Source: an uncultured Lachnospiraceae bacterium (lineage in GTDB: Bacteria; Bacillota; Clostridia; Lachnospirales; Lachnospiraceae). Taken from it: a stretch of 36,527 nt of DNA. The stretch is taken from the NCBI GenBank assembly GCA_934385475.1, contig CAKRPS010000026.1:1-36527 (forward strand), in the 5' to 3' direction. Positions 1 to 8,369 of this stretch are shown here, one piece after another (position 1 is the stretch's first letter; the number at the start of each line of letters is the position of its first letter). A model generated the notes under the pieces. It was given only the letters and a program-made list of their open reading frames with translations, was not told the origin of the DNA and made no database searches. A program made the position numbers and the translations under genes.

Positions 1-1
1 A

Positions 2-364
2 ATTGATCGTAATGATATTCCGGCATTTTGGAAAAAGCAGGACATTCAAATCAGTTTTTCTGATTATGAGGGGCATTCGCTCACGCAGATGGAATCGATG
101 GGAAATGGAGCTGTGCCGGTTGTGACGGAAGTGTCTGGAGTGGTTGATGATATTTCCAATGGCTATAATGGATTTTTTGTTTCAGTTGGGGATTATGTAT
201 CTTTGGCAGATCAGGTGCAATACCTATATTGGCATCGGGAACAATTGCCGATTATGGGACAAGCCGCACATGATACTGTATATGAAAAGAGTGATATGAA
301 ATCGCACATAGCATTTTGGCGAAAGCTGTTGAATCAAAATAGGTGCAACATTAAGAGCCGATGA
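2..364 (+). CDS. glycosyltransferase (GT4-like), C-terminal fragment
   Basis: The reading frame is open from the left edge of the window, so this is the 3' end of a longer gene; an internal ATG at 89 is not the real start. About 120 residues are visible. The sequence runs from a sensible-start region (FSDYEGHSLTQMESM) to GAVPVVTEVSG and ISNGYNGFFV. This matches the C-terminal donor-nucleotide-binding half of GT-B, family 4 glycosyltransferases, where an EGHS/EG.. motif is followed by G.PVV....G..E.i..G.NG. The role would be sugar transfer in surface glycan assembly, consistent with the genes that follow. It ends 47 bases before the next gene, so it is probably in the same operon. The donor and acceptor sugars cannot be inferred. 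Confidence 0.8.
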   Translation: MDRNDIPAFWKKQDIQISFSDYEGHSLTQMESMGNGAVPVVTEVSGVVDDISNGYNGFFVSVGDYVSLADQVQYLYWHREQLPIMGQAAHDTVYEKSDMKSHIAFWRKLLNQNRCNIKSR

Positions 365-411
365 ATTGACCGCACAGATTTACTCCATGGGAAAATAGTT
401 AGGAGGCAAGA

Positions 412-2025
412 ATGGATTTTATCGATAAAGCTATTGAAAAATTAGGTATAAACGAATTACACACAGAAACGCGACCATCTTGGGAAGATTTTGAAAAAAA
501 AAGCATAGGAAAAAAACTCTTTTTATTTGGAGCTGGAAGCGGTGCAGGTTTTTATTGGAAAAAATATGGAGATGATATTCCTGTATGTGGAGTATTGGAT
601 AATGGAGCAAATAAACATGGACAGTTTGTGGGCGATGTTGTTCCTGAGGCATCTATTACCAAGTCAAGGAATATTAAAATTACTAGTATTGATGAAATAA
701 AAAAATACAAACCGGATGAACTTGTTATCTTAATAACAAGTTTGTATTATTATGAAGAGATACGGAACCAGTTGAAAGATTATAATATTGAGAATATATA
801 TGTTTTGCTGTTTTTGGAAGCAAAATATCGGAAGGAGAATAAAAATTATATAGAGGAAAACGAAAGTGTTTTTTCTAACCTCAAGGAGAGATATGTTGAT
901 TATTGTTGTCAACTACCCATTAAAAGAGAGAAAATTGTTTTTGAATCTTTTGGTGCGTACTCGGACCATGGTAAATATATTACGGAGCAGATTCTTAAGA
1001 ATAGGGATGATTTGGATATAGTATGGATGGTTAATGATATAAATGAGGATGTCCCCCAAGGGGTAAGAAGAATACTATTGAGTAATTGGAAACAGTTTAT
1101 TTATGAGCTGGAAACAGCGCATATATGGATTATTAACAATATAATACCAGCATATATAAAAAAAAGAAAAGGACAAATTTATATACATACAAAGCATTGG
1201 GCAAGTATAACATTAAAGAGATTTTTTTTAGATGCAACAACTATCACCGATGTTCCTGATAATGTGAAACTGTGGAAACATAATGGAAAATGTATTGATT
1301 ATATGATTACCGGAAGTGTATTTGATCAGGAGTCATGTAGGAGAGGGTTTCATTTTCAAAAAGAATTTATTAATGTTGGCTCTCCAAGAACCGATGCTAT
1401 GTTCCATAGTGAAGAGAATAAAGAGAAAGTATATAGTTTTTTTCATATGGATCCAGAACAGAAACTTGTTTTATATGCGCCTACGTATAGATATAAAAAA
1501 ACGGAAGATGTTGGGCATTATGCAGAAGCACGTAATTACGAATTGAATTATGAATTATTAAAAATGGAATTGGAGAGAAAATTTGGAGGTAATTGGTTGA
1601 TTTTATTAAGACTCCATCCATCTGTGGCAAGTGCAAGTAAGAAAATGACATTACCTTTTTATGTGATTGATGCCAGTGATTATGCAGATAGCGAAGAATT
1701 GTGCGCGGCCTGTGAGATATTGATTTCGGATTATTCCAGTATTATGTTTGAACCGGCGTTTGTTAAAAAACCCGTTTTTTTGTTTGCAACAGATAGACAG
1801 GAATATATTGATAAAGAATACGATTTGTTAATCGATTATAATCAGTTGCCATTTCCAATGGCGGAATCAAATGCCGAATTGGTAGAAAAAATAAGAGAAT
1901 TTGATCAAGTCCTTTATGAAAAAAAAGTGTCAGATTTTCTGGATTCTTATGGAGTTCATGAAGATGGTCATGCTAGTGAGAGAGCCGCAAATTTCATTTT
2001 AGATTTGGTTGAAACTGTTGGTTAA
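412..2025 (+). CDS. CDP-glycerol glycerophosphotransferase-like enzyme with N-terminal FGxG module
   Basis: 537 residues. Residues about 33-135 form a small Rossmann-like module beginning FGAG (39-42), with a DN at the end of the second strand. Residues about 150-535 look like the Glyphos_transf (TagF/TagB) family: SPRTDAMF, LYAPTYRYKK, LRLHP and ISDYSSIMFEP followed by KKPVFLF are all in place. Family members transfer glycerol- or ribitol-phosphate units from CDP-polyols in teichoic-acid-like polymers at the inner membrane face. The usual WHG motif is altered here to TKHWASITLKRF around H262, so the acceptor or donor may differ. A GGAGG site lies just before the ATG. The gene is visibly richer in A+T than its downstream neighbours, which hints at separate acquisition. 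The family call is strong; the substrate is unknown. Confidence 0.85.
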   Translation: MDFIDKAIEKLGINELHTETRPSWEDFEKKSIGKKLFLFGAGSGAGFYWKKYGDDIPVCGVLDNGANKHGQFVGDVVPEASITKSRNIKITSIDEIKKYKPDELVILITSLYYYEEIRNQLKDYNIENIYVLLFLEAKYRKENKNYIEENESVFSNLKERYVDYCCQLPIKREKIVFESFGAYSDHGKYITEQILKNRDDLDIVWMVNDINEDVPQGVRRILLSNWKQFIYELETAHIWIINNIIPAYIKKRKGQIYIHTKHWASITLKRFFLDATTITDVPDNVKLWKHNGKCIDYMITGSVFDQESCRRGFHFQKEFINVGSPRTDAMFHSEENKEKVYSFFHMDPEQKLVLYAPTYRYKKTEDVGHYAEARNYELNYELLKMELERKFGGNWLILLRLHPSVASASKKMTLPFYVIDASDYADSEELCAACEILISDYSSIMFEPAFVKKPVFLFATDRQEYIDKEYDLLIDYNQLPFPMAESNAELVEKIREFDQVLYEKKVSDFLDSYGVHEDGHASERAANFILDLVETVG

Positions 2026-2062
2026 TTCATACTACATGAAAAATGCAGGAGGACATATTGGA

Positions 2063-3241
2063 ATGAAAAATCACTTGGTCAGTGTTATTGTTCCTGTCTA
2101 TAATGTGGAAAATTATTTGGAAAAATGCATTCGCAGTATCCAAAAACAAACATACAAAAATCTCCAGATTCTTCTTATTGATGATGGTTCAAACGATGGT
2201 TCCGCTATAGCCTGTGATGTTTTTGCAGAACAAGACCTGCGAATTCAGGTTATTCACCAGGAGAACCAGGGGGCTGCTACAGCTCGTAAGCGTGGAATCG
2301 AGACAGCAGAGGGAGAATATATCTGCTTTGTAGATGCAGATGACTATATTGCTGACGATATGATTGAAAAATTACATTCCAGAATGAAGGATTATGATCT
2401 TGTTTCATCAGGGTGTCATTGCCAGAAGCCAAATGGAGAATGGTTTGAACGTTTTGATTCTTATTCTGAAGGTTGTTATGAAGGAGAAAAGGCTTTAACA
2501 TATCTTTATTCGAATCTTTTGATATACCAATCTCGGTTTGAAGACGGTTTTCTGCCTTTCCTAGTGAACAAAATGTATCGTACGAGCATTTTAAAGCAGG
2601 TGGTACTGGAGATTAACTTGAATTTAGTTTATGCCGAGGATAGAGATCTGCTATTTCGATACGTGTTGAAATGTAAAAAGATATGTGTAACGCATCAGGC
2701 ATATTATTATTACTGTTATCGGAAAGGCTCTGCTGTGAATTCGAAGAATGAACGGTTTTTAAGTAACCTTAACGATTTGTATCTTTCTTTAAAAGATGCC
2801 TTTCAAGGGCATAAACAAGAACATATACTTATGTATCAGCTTCAAATGTTTATCAATTCAAGATTGTATTATATACCATACTGGATGGGTTTTTTGCCGG
2901 AAGCGCAGATGATGCGATTTATTTTACCTTATTCCCTTTCTGAAAAGAAAAAAGAGATTGTGTTGTATGGGGCGGGAAGAGTGGGCAGAGATTTTCATTG
3001 TCAACTATACCGGCGGGAGGATTTGCATGAAATATTATGGGTAGATAAGTCCTGGAAGTCATTTCAGGAAAATGGTTTTACTGTGGAGAATCCTCAGAAG
3101 ATAGCGGACGTCGAATATGATTGGATTATTTTAGCGGTAAAGGATTCGGAAGTGGCTGGAAGCATCAAGGCAGAATTATGTGAACTGGGAGTCCCGGAAC
3201 AAAAGATTATATGGCAATCGCCAATTATTTTTTCTTATTAG
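2063..3241 (+). CDS. family 2 glycosyltransferase with C-terminal FGxG module
   Basis: I place the start at 2063 (MKNHLVSVIVPVYN), because AGGAGG lies at 2047-2052 and the GT2 fold begins at once. An in-frame ATG at 2009 would overlap the previous gene and add an atypical leader. The product is 392 residues. The N-terminal GT-A domain shows SVIVPVYNVE, LLIDDGSNDGS and the DXD-type FVDADDY. A helical middle part follows. The C-terminus (from about residue 298) is a Rossmann-like module with YGAG at 302-305, the same module as in the four neighbouring proteins. It probably adds a sugar to a lipid-linked glycan on the cytoplasmic side of the membrane. Donor and acceptor cannot be read from the sequence. 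Confidence 0.85.
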   Translation: MKNHLVSVIVPVYNVENYLEKCIRSIQKQTYKNLQILLIDDGSNDGSAIACDVFAEQDLRIQVIHQENQGAATARKRGIETAEGEYICFVDADDYIADDMIEKLHSRMKDYDLVSSGCHCQKPNGEWFERFDSYSEGCYEGEKALTYLYSNLLIYQSRFEDGFLPFLVNKMYRTSILKQVVLEINLNLVYAEDRDLLFRYVLKCKKICVTHQAYYYYCYRKGSAVNSKNERFLSNLNDLYLSLKDAFQGHKQEHILMYQLQMFINSRLYYIPYWMGFLPEAQMMRFILPYSLSEKKKEIVLYGAGRVGRDFHCQLYRREDLHEILWVDKSWKSFQENGFTVENPQKIADVEYDWIILAVKDSEVAGSIKAELCELGVPEQKIIWQSPIIFSY

Positions 3242-3259
3242 AAGCAAGGAGTATGAAAT

Positions 3260-4606
3260 ATGCCCAAAATATCTGTAATTGTGCCAGTGTATAATGTTGA
3301 AAAATATATAAAGCAATGCATGGACAGCTTGCTTAATCAGACGTTTACGGACTATGAGGTGTTATGTATTGACGATGGTTCCACTGATGATTGTGGAAGC
3401 ATTCTTGATTCGTATGCAAAGCAGGATTGCCGGATCAGAGTGGTTCATAAGCCTAATTCGGGATATGGAAAGAGCATGAATGTGGGATTGCAATTGGCAA
3501 AAGGGGAGTATATCGCTATCGTAGAAAGCGATGACTTTGTGGAAGATGATATGCTGGAAAATCTGTATCATGCGGCGATAACCAGTGAGGCAGATGTGAT
3601 ACGGGGAAGATACTTCAGACATATCGGAGATGAGGACATTCCCGCAGGATATTATGAAGGAATTCCAATTAATCAGAAAATCTCTATAGCATCCTGCCCA
3701 ATGCTGTTTTGTATTGCGGAAACGATATGGACAGGATTATATAAAAGAAAATATATAGAAGAAAATCATATCCGTTTTCATGAGACGGAAGGAGCATCTT
3801 TTCAGGATATTTCTTTTTCCTTGCAATGTTGGCTTGGTGAGGGAATAGCGTTTTTTATTGATGAAACCGTTATTCATTATCGAATTGATAATCCGGGTTC
3901 CTCCATGAAGAATCCGTCGAAAATATTCTGTGTATTTGATGAATATAGCTGGATTGAAGAACTTTTCGCAGATTTCCTAAAATCGAAACCGGAACTTGAC
4001 AAATATCTGGTTGCTATGAAATATAGGGATTATTTAAACCATTATTTTAGAGTGGGAAGTCAATATCAATATGCTCTTTTAGTGAGGCTTCAAGAGAATT
4101 TCCAAGAAGATGAGCATGCAGGACGAATTGAACCAACCGCTTTTTTACCGCAGGTGTGGGAACACATTCAGAAAATCCAAGAAAACAGAAATAGTTTCTT
4201 CGCCAGAACAACGAAGGATAGACATGATGATAGACTCGTTTATTGTCATACAAAGAATGAGGCGGTTTATCAAGAGGCTATTGTCAGACGATTGAAAGAG
4301 TATAAAGGCGTTGTTATCTATGGTGCTGGAATTGTTGGACAAAGATTGGCCGGAGCACTTTTGCAGAATGACATTTTGCAAATAATATTTGGAGTCACCT
4401 CTGTAACGGGGCAGCCTCAGGTTTGTATGGAATACCCTGTAAAGGCTATTTCGGATCTGGTATATTTGTCAAAGAAATATGCTGTTGTGCTGGCGGCTTC
4501 GGAGGACAAGCAGTATGAGATGTATTGTAATTCGGAACGGTTGGGCTTTGAACACATTTTCCGTGTGGATGATACAGTGAAAAAGTGGATAGACGAATTA
4601 AAATAA
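3260..4606 (+). CDS. family 2 glycosyltransferase with C-terminal FGxG module
   Basis: 448 residues, with AAGGAG at 3246-3251 placed 8 bases before the ATG. The GT-A domain starts at residue 3 (SVIVPVYNVEKY), followed by LCIDDGSTDDCGS, the NSGYGKSMNVG loop and VESDDF as the DXD-like metal site. This resembles the capsule/teichoic GT2 subgroup with SGYGK..N. Residues about 350-440 are another copy of the Rossmann-like module (YGAG at 354-357). This copy is more diverged: the aspartate-asparagine of the second strand is missing. The gene begins 18 bases after the preceding stop, so co-translation in one operon is likely. The sugar specificity is unknown. Confidence 0.85.
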   Translation: MPKISVIVPVYNVEKYIKQCMDSLLNQTFTDYEVLCIDDGSTDDCGSILDSYAKQDCRIRVVHKPNSGYGKSMNVGLQLAKGEYIAIVESDDFVEDDMLENLYHAAITSEADVIRGRYFRHIGDEDIPAGYYEGIPINQKISIASCPMLFCIAETIWTGLYKRKYIEENHIRFHETEGASFQDISFSLQCWLGEGIAFFIDETVIHYRIDNPGSSMKNPSKIFCVFDEYSWIEELFADFLKSKPELDKYLVAMKYRDYLNHYFRVGSQYQYALLVRLQENFQEDEHAGRIEPTAFLPQVWEHIQKIQENRNSFFARTTKDRHDDRLVYCHTKNEAVYQEAIVRRLKEYKGVVIYGAGIVGQRLAGALLQNDILQIIFGVTSVTGQPQVCMEYPVKAISDLVYLSKKYAVVLAASEDKQYEMYCNSERLGFEHIFRVDDTVKKWIDELK

Positions 4607-4630
4607 AAATCAATGATGGGATAGCATGTT

Positions 4631-6871
4631 ATGAAGGCAGATGTGATAGCGCAGGAGTTACCGAAGGCACTAATTAAATGGTATCAATTTCGTAAAAATA
4701 GTACTGTATTATACGTTACTACGAATAAAGGTGATAAGAAAGACAGAGATATTGCCCTCGTGAAAGTTCTACAGGAAAACGAGATGAGGGTAACTTGTAG
4801 AACGGTGGAGGAGTTATTTCTTATTTCACCTGATTCAACGCAACGATATGATTATGTTGTTCTTTCTTCGGCTGCAGAATACTGTGAATGTCCGGAGAAG
4901 CTATTGGAGCGGTTACACGGATTATTATGCCCACAAGGCAGAATGCTCCTTGGAGTCAACAATCGAATGGGGCTTCGGTATTTTTGCGGTGATAGGGATC
5001 CTTATACCGGTCGTAGCTTTGATGGAGTGGAAAATTATCGGCGTGCATATTCAAAAAAAGAGGATGGTTTTCTTGGAAAAATGTATACCAGAAGCGAATG
5101 GGAGATGATGCTTCGACAGGCGGGATTTCAGGCTTTTCGTTTTTATTCGGTGTTTTCCGATCTGGATAATCCTGTTTTTATCTATGCAGAGGAATGTTTG
5201 CCGAATGAGGACCTAGCTAACCGGGTATTTCCAACCTACAATTTTCCAGATACGGTGTTCTTGGAAGAAGAATCAATTTATGGAAGTTTAATTGAAAATG
5301 GGATGTTTCACCAGATGGCAAATGCCTATTTGCTTGAAGTTTCCATGGATGGAGAGTTGTCCGATGTTTGCCATATTACCTCGTCTATAGAACGGGGGAG
5401 AGAGGATGCGCTTTTCACGATGATTCATGATTGTGGAGTTGTGGAGAAACGAGCGGTGTATCCGGAAGGAAGGAAACGATTACGGGAGCTTTATGAGCAT
5501 GGAATGGAATTAAAATCTCGAGGAATATCGGTGGTTGATGCGAGATTAGATGAGGATGCTTATGTAATGCCATTTATCCATGCGCAGGTGGGACAGATTT
5601 ATTTGAATAATCTGTTGATGGACGATAAGTCTGCCTTTTTGGAAGCAATGGATCATTTCCGGGATTTGATTCTTCAATCTTCGGAAATAGTGGAACAGGA
5701 TTGTGGAGATGGGAAGGGCGCTTTACTGCGAAAAGGATATCTGGATATGGTTCCTTTAAACAGTTTTTATCTTGATGGCGAATTTGTGTTTTATGATCAG
5801 GAATTCTGTGTAGAAGATTATCCGGCAAATGTGATCATTTATCGTATGGTTTCTAGTTTTTATGCCGGTCATTTAGAGCTTCAGAAAATTATTCCCATGG
5901 ATGAGCTGTTAGAACGATATCATTTAAAGCAATATTTAAAAAAATGGCAGAAAATGGAATGGGAATTTCTGGGAAAACTGAAAAAGACAGAGGAACTTCG
6001 TATTTACCATGAGAAATGCAGACGCAATTTGGAAACAGTTAATGCCAATCGCCAGAGAATGAACTATTCGGAAGCGGAGTATCAGCGATTATTTGTAGAT
6101 ATTTTCAAGAATGTGGATAATCGTAAGCTGATTTTGTTTGGATCCGGTGCTTTTACAGAGCGTTTTCTTGGAATGTATGGAGAACGGTATCCAGTGCATG
6201 CCATTATAGATAATAATGAAAACAAATGGGGGCAGGAACTGGAGGGAATTCTTATCCAATCTCCGGACATTTTGCGTAAACTGTCTCCGGATGAGTATAA
6301 GGTGCTTATTTGCATTAAAAATTATTTATCGGTTGCCAGACAGTTGGACGAGATGGGTGTCCGGAATTATTCTATTTTTGATTCGGGAAAATCATATCCG
6401 AATATACAACCCTTGCCGGTACAGAATGAATCACAGGGAAATCGGGTACCGAAGAAATATCATGTTGGCTACGTAGCTGGCGTTTTTGATCTGTTTCATG
6501 TAGGACATGTTAATTTACTACGGCGTGCGAAGGAATTTTGTGATTATCTTATTGTTGGAGTTGTTTCAGATGAGGGCGTATATAATCTAAAGAAACGATA
6601 TCCGGTGATTCCGCAAGAGGATCGGGCGGAGGTGCTTCAAGCTTGCCGTTATGCAGATCAGGTGGAGATTTTGCCATCTAACTATGGTGGAATCCGGGAT
6701 GCATACAAGATGTTTCATTTTGATTGTCAATTCTCGGGAGATGATCATAACGACAATATAGGGTGGCTTGCGGATAAGGAGTATTTGAGGAAACAGGGCG
6801 CGAATATTGTCTTTTTCCCGTATACGGAGAAAATCAGTACTACAAAGATTAGAGAAAATATAGAGAAATAA
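4631..6871 (+). CDS. multi-module fusion: methyltransferase-like, kinase-like, FGxG module, TagD-like cytidylyltransferase
   Basis: 746 residues, at least four parts. Residues 1-190 resemble a class I methyltransferase of the glycan type (LLCPQGRMLLGVNNRMGLRYF), but the glycine-rich SAM loop is degenerate (VLYVTTNKGD), so activity is doubtful. Residues about 225-400 look kinase-like: a candidate ATP-site lysine K273, a catalytic-loop pattern YLDMVPLN (D372, N377) and YDQE (D389, E391), as in aminoglycoside-phosphotransferase folds. Residues about 500-590 carry the shared module (FGSG 503-506). Residues 613-746 are a glycerol-3-phosphate cytidylyltransferase-type domain, with GVFDLFHVGH (H623, H626) and ISTTKI (735-740). 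The methyltransferase-kinase pairing recalls WbdD, the O-antigen chain terminator. The ribosome binding site is weak (GATGGG). The cytidylyltransferase call is strong, the kinase-like call is moderate. Confidence 0.8.
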   Translation: MKADVIAQELPKALIKWYQFRKNSTVLYVTTNKGDKKDRDIALVKVLQENEMRVTCRTVEELFLISPDSTQRYDYVVLSSAAEYCECPEKLLERLHGLLCPQGRMLLGVNNRMGLRYFCGDRDPYTGRSFDGVENYRRAYSKKEDGFLGKMYTRSEWEMMLRQAGFQAFRFYSVFSDLDNPVFIYAEECLPNEDLANRVFPTYNFPDTVFLEEESIYGSLIENGMFHQMANAYLLEVSMDGELSDVCHITSSIERGREDALFTMIHDCGVVEKRAVYPEGRKRLRELYEHGMELKSRGISVVDARLDEDAYVMPFIHAQVGQIYLNNLLMDDKSAFLEAMDHFRDLILQSSEIVEQDCGDGKGALLRKGYLDMVPLNSFYLDGEFVFYDQEFCVEDYPANVIIYRMVSSFYAGHLELQKIIPMDELLERYHLKQYLKKWQKMEWEFLGKLKKTEELRIYHEKCRRNLETVNANRQRMNYSEAEYQRLFVDIFKNVDNRKLILFGSGAFTERFLGMYGERYPVHAIIDNNENKWGQELEGILIQSPDILRKLSPDEYKVLICIKNYLSVARQLDEMGVRNYSIFDSGKSYPNIQPLPVQNESQGNRVPKKYHVGYVAGVFDLFHVGHVNLLRRAKEFCDYLIVGVVSDEGVYNLKKRYPVIPQEDRAEVLQACRYADQVEILPSNYGGIRDAYKMFHFDCQFSGDDHNDNIGWLADKEYLRKQGANIVFFPYTEKISTTKIRENIEK

Positions 6872-7061
6872 GGCACTTCTTGATATTATTCAAATGACTG
6901 GTCTGATGAAGGAACAAGGACAGCATATGAATTCGGAAGCAGACTTTGTATGTGGAGATAGGTAATCTTTGATGTGCGATTTTCGGGAAATAATCATGCA
7001 GAAGAAAAATGGAAAAGTAACATACAGTAATTGACATAAGAAAAGTAGGAGAATGAATAAA

Positions 7062-8318
7062 ATGCAGGTGGTTTATCAGTCTTCCGGCGTTGTGGATTTA
7101 TGGAGACCGAATTCTGGATTAAAAAAATATGTGGCAGCGGGATTGACCTCCGGTGTGTTAGATTTGACCAGACTCGATTGGCTTTTTGACTCCGCAAAAA
7201 TAAAAGAACAGAAACGGTACGCAAGTGGGGCGGTGGAGATGATATTATTAGACCAACCATCGGAGATTGATCGTTTGACACGTCCGTATTTGGAGCAATG
7301 CAAAGAATTGGGAATTTCTTTGCCGTTGGCTGTTATGCCGGTTTGCGCTGATTATGAGGAATATTTAGAGCAATATGAAATTTTTCTGAAGTCGTGTATG
7401 GGTCTTTGTGCGGCGTATGGAATTTCTTCTATAATGATACCTCCTTTGCAGGCAGATTGGACGATAAACAGAACTTTTTATGATGAGATCGTGACCGGTG
7501 CTCAGGATAACAAGCTACAGATTTTGCTGACCAATCAGGTTCGGAATTATAATGGGCATTATATTCGGGGGATTTGTTGTGATGCGGCAGAGGCTGCGGA
7601 CTGGGTTGACCGGTTGAATCAAATGCATGAGAACAAATGCGTTGGCTTTTTTATGGATATGAGAAACTGCAATATATGTGGTCAGAATATGTACGAATTT
7701 GCTGTCGCATTAGGCAGCAGGATCAAAGCTGTGCGAGTGTGTGACAGTGATGGACAAACACCATCTTCTTTAACGCCATTTTCATGTGTATCTAACAGAC
7801 AGTCCAAGGTGGACTGGCTGAGCTTTTTTAGGGGTATGAGAAAAGTGGAATTTGATGGAGTGATTATGTTGGATGCGGCTGAAAGTGCTGCAGCACTTTC
7901 GACACTGCTAAAAACAGCTTTCCTGCGATATGAAAAAAGAATCGGGGAATATTTACAATTTCAAATTGAAATAGAAAGAACTGTTAAAAAATATTCGAAT
8001 CGCGTCCTTTTTGGTGCGGGAAATATGTGCCGAAATTACATGAAATGTTATGGTAAGGAATATCCGCCGCTTTTTACCTGTGACAACAATTCAGGGCTTT
8101 GGGAGACGGAATTTGAAGGGCTGGTAATAAAGAATCCGGAGGAACTGAAAAAGCTGCCGGATGATTGTGCGATTTTTATCTGCAATCTTTATTATGAAGA
8201 AATTCAGGAGCAGTTAGAGACGATGGGATTAAACAATCCAATCGAGTGGTTTAATGACGAATATTTACCGTTAAAGTATACGGACTGGTTTGATGGCAGC
8301 GAAAGAAAAATGAAGTAA
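7062..8318 (+). CDS. degenerate sugar-isomerase-type TIM barrel with C-terminal FGxG module
   Basis: Start chosen at 7062 because TAGGAG (7046-7051) is 10 bases upstream; an ATG at 7053 would sit only one base from it. 418 residues. Residues 1-285 align with the next gene's product, an AP-endonuclease-2/xylose-isomerase-like barrel, including LGSRIKAVRVCDSDG and DWLSFFRGMRKVEFDGV. The positions of the metal and catalytic residues are altered: E163, H208, H233 and E279 of the neighbour correspond here to T157, N202, C227 and D271. Only one aspartate (D199) is kept. Residues about 313-405 are the shared module (FGAG 317-320), closest to the copy in the preceding fusion protein. It may be a non-catalytic partner or scaffold. 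A 190-base gap precedes it, in which I see no gene. Confidence 0.75.
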   Translation: MQVVYQSSGVVDLWRPNSGLKKYVAAGLTSGVLDLTRLDWLFDSAKIKEQKRYASGAVEMILLDQPSEIDRLTRPYLEQCKELGISLPLAVMPVCADYEEYLEQYEIFLKSCMGLCAAYGISSIMIPPLQADWTINRTFYDEIVTGAQDNKLQILLTNQVRNYNGHYIRGICCDAAEAADWVDRLNQMHENKCVGFFMDMRNCNICGQNMYEFAVALGSRIKAVRVCDSDGQTPSSLTPFSCVSNRQSKVDWLSFFRGMRKVEFDGVIMLDAAESAAALSTLLKTAFLRYEKRIGEYLQFQIEIERTVKKYSNRVLFGAGNMCRNYMKCYGKEYPPLFTCDNNSGLWETEFEGLVIKNPEELKKLPDDCAIFICNLYYEEIQEQLETMGLNNPIEWFNDEYLPLKYTDWFDGSERKMK

Positions 8319-8369
8319 ATATGCATTGACAATCAGACGATTAAGTGCGTAGGGCAGAAGGGAAAAGTA

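Noticed and set aside
6872..7061. Possible small gene between the fusion protein and the first barrel.
   Set aside because: No frame of useful length with a start and ribosome site; a TTGACA near 7031 has no -10 partner.
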